Position numbers and translations under genes: made by a program. The notes under the pieces are model-generated. The model did no database searches, was not told the DNA's origin, and saw only the letters and a list, made by a program, of their open reading frames with translations. This document shows, piece after piece, positions 11,946-12,617 of a stretch of 12,617 bases of DNA. The first letter of the stretch is position 1, and each line of letters starts with the position of its first letter. The DNA comes from Anaerolineae bacterium (GTDB taxonomy: Bacteria; Chloroflexota; Anaerolineae; B4-G1): contig JAUWNP010000127.1 of the NCBI GenBank assembly GCA_030612585.1, positions 1 through 12,617 of the forward strand, in the 5' to 3' direction.

Positions 11946-12617
11946 ATGGGGGCAAGAGCGATTACGGTTACTTCGGGCAAGGGAGGAGTGGGCAAGACAA
12001 CCCTCACCGCCAACCTGGGCGTCGCACTGGCGATGCAAGGGCATCGAGTGGTGGTCATTGACGCCGATGTCGGCCTGCGTAACCTCGATATGATGTTGGG
12101 CCTCGAAAACCGCATCGTCTACGACTTAGTAGACGTGGTCGAGGGACGTTGCCGGCTGCGCCAGGCGCTGGTGCGCGATAAGCGGCTTGCGGAACTCTTC
12201 CTGCTGCCAGCCGCGCAAACCCGCGACAAGAGCGCGGTCCAGCCTGATGACATGGTGCGCGTCTGCGAGAGCCTGCGGGAACAGTACGATTTCATCCTGA
12301 TTGATTCTCCCGCTGGCATCGAGCAGGGCTTCCGCTATGCCATCGCCCCGGCCGACGAGATTCTCATCGTCACCAACCCGGAGGTGGCTGCCGTACGCGA
12401 TGCCGACCGGATCATCGGCCTGGTCGAGGCAGAGGAGAAAGGCTCCCCACGACTGATCATCAACCGGCTGAGGCCAGATATGGTGCAGCGCGGCGAGATG
12501 CTGGACATCGCCGACGTCGTCGAATTGCTGGCTATTGATCTCGTCGGCGTCGTGCCGGAGGACCAGGCCATCCTGATCACTGCGAATCGGGGGCGGCCTC
12601 TTGCCTTCTCTAAAGAC
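11946..12617 (+). CDS. minD: Septum site-determining protein MinD (3' end beyond window)
   Basis: 224 residues are visible and the frame is open at the window end; family members are usually 260-270 residues. MinD is a membrane-cycling ATPase that positions the division septum, with MinC as the FtsZ inhibitor. Visible are the deviant Walker A box SGKGGVGKTT (10-19) with signature Lys12 and Lys17, the switch I region IDADVGLRNLDMMLGLE (38-54), Walker B/switch II ILIDSPAGIEQGF (117-129), TNPEVAAVRDADRI (143-156) and the INRLRP segment (172-177). These distinguish it from ParA, flagellar FlhG and Mrp-type ATPases. The start is set by AAGGAGG at 11935-11941 and by the promoter upstream. The C-terminal amphipathic helix that binds membrane lies outside the window. 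No MinC or MinE is seen before it. It is functionally unrelated to the upstream cluster. Confidence 0.93.
   Translation, partial: MGARAITVTSGKGGVGKTTLTANLGVALAMQGHRVVVIDADVGLRNLDMMLGLENRIVYDLVDVVEGRCRLRQALVRDKRLAELFLLPAAQTRDKSAVQPDDMVRVCESLREQYDFILIDSPAGIEQGFRYAIAPADEILIVTNPEVAAVRDADRIIGLVEAEEKGSPRLIINRLRPDMVQRGEMLDIADVVELLAIDLVGVVPEDQAILITANRGRPLAFSKD

Overview
The window reads as a GC-rich bacterial chromosome fragment that begins at a poor-quality contig edge: positions 1-92 are homopolymer C/G runs, probably artefactual. Every supported gene is on the + strand. No 16S or other phylogenetic marker is present. The ADP-forming acyl-CoA synthetase, a standalone MinD and the style of the short repeats (heptamer arrays at gene junctions, an AGAAACCGGGTTTTT-type palindrome) make me think of Chloroflexota, but that is an impression from memory, not a demonstrated assignment.

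Layout. (a) 90-2006: the last residues of a HyuA-family ATP-dependent hydantoinase/oxoprolinase subunit, abutting a complete HyuB-family subunit. (b) 1997-4127: a segment bracketed by two arrays of the same 7-bp unit in opposite orientation. It holds an AT-richer orphan gene with a PD-(D/E)XK nuclease-like motif set (2074-2826) and an opine-dehydrogenase-family NAD(P) enzyme (2951-4060). (c) 4144-8023: a two-gene molybdenum hydroxylase, made of a separate FAD subunit and a fused [2Fe-2S]-molybdopterin subunit, the same split as E. coli YgfM/XdhD. (d) 8024-11851: an EamA/DMT-type permease, a fused alpha-beta ADP-forming acyl-CoA synthetase, and an N-formylglutamate-amidohydrolase-like zinc hydrolase. 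(e) 11856-12617: a good extended -10 promoter, a small dyad, and minD running off the window end.

The genes of (a), (c) and (d) are tightly packed: TAAATG and TGAATG abutments, overlaps of 11, 4 and 20 bases. They look like one catabolic transcription unit for a nitrogenous, amino-acid-derived or heterocyclic compound: import, hydroxylation, ring opening by hydantoinase, hydrolysis of an N-acyl bond, and energy conservation from a CoA thioester. The actual substrate cannot be read from the sequence. Oxidation of an imidazolone/hydantoin or purine-like ring is one testable idea.

The most unusual signal is in the repeats. Several gene junctions consist of heptamer arrays that supply the actual stop and/or start codons. 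Three consecutive enzymes also carry palindromic DNA elements inside their coding sequence and in frame, at positions that look like loops or interdomain linkers: a 75-bp three-way-junction element in the FAD subunit, a ~150-bp element between the two [2Fe-2S] motifs, and a 34-bp hairpin between the two halves of the acyl-CoA synthetase. This resembles the in-ORF palindromic elements known from Rickettsia and deserves a genome-wide search.
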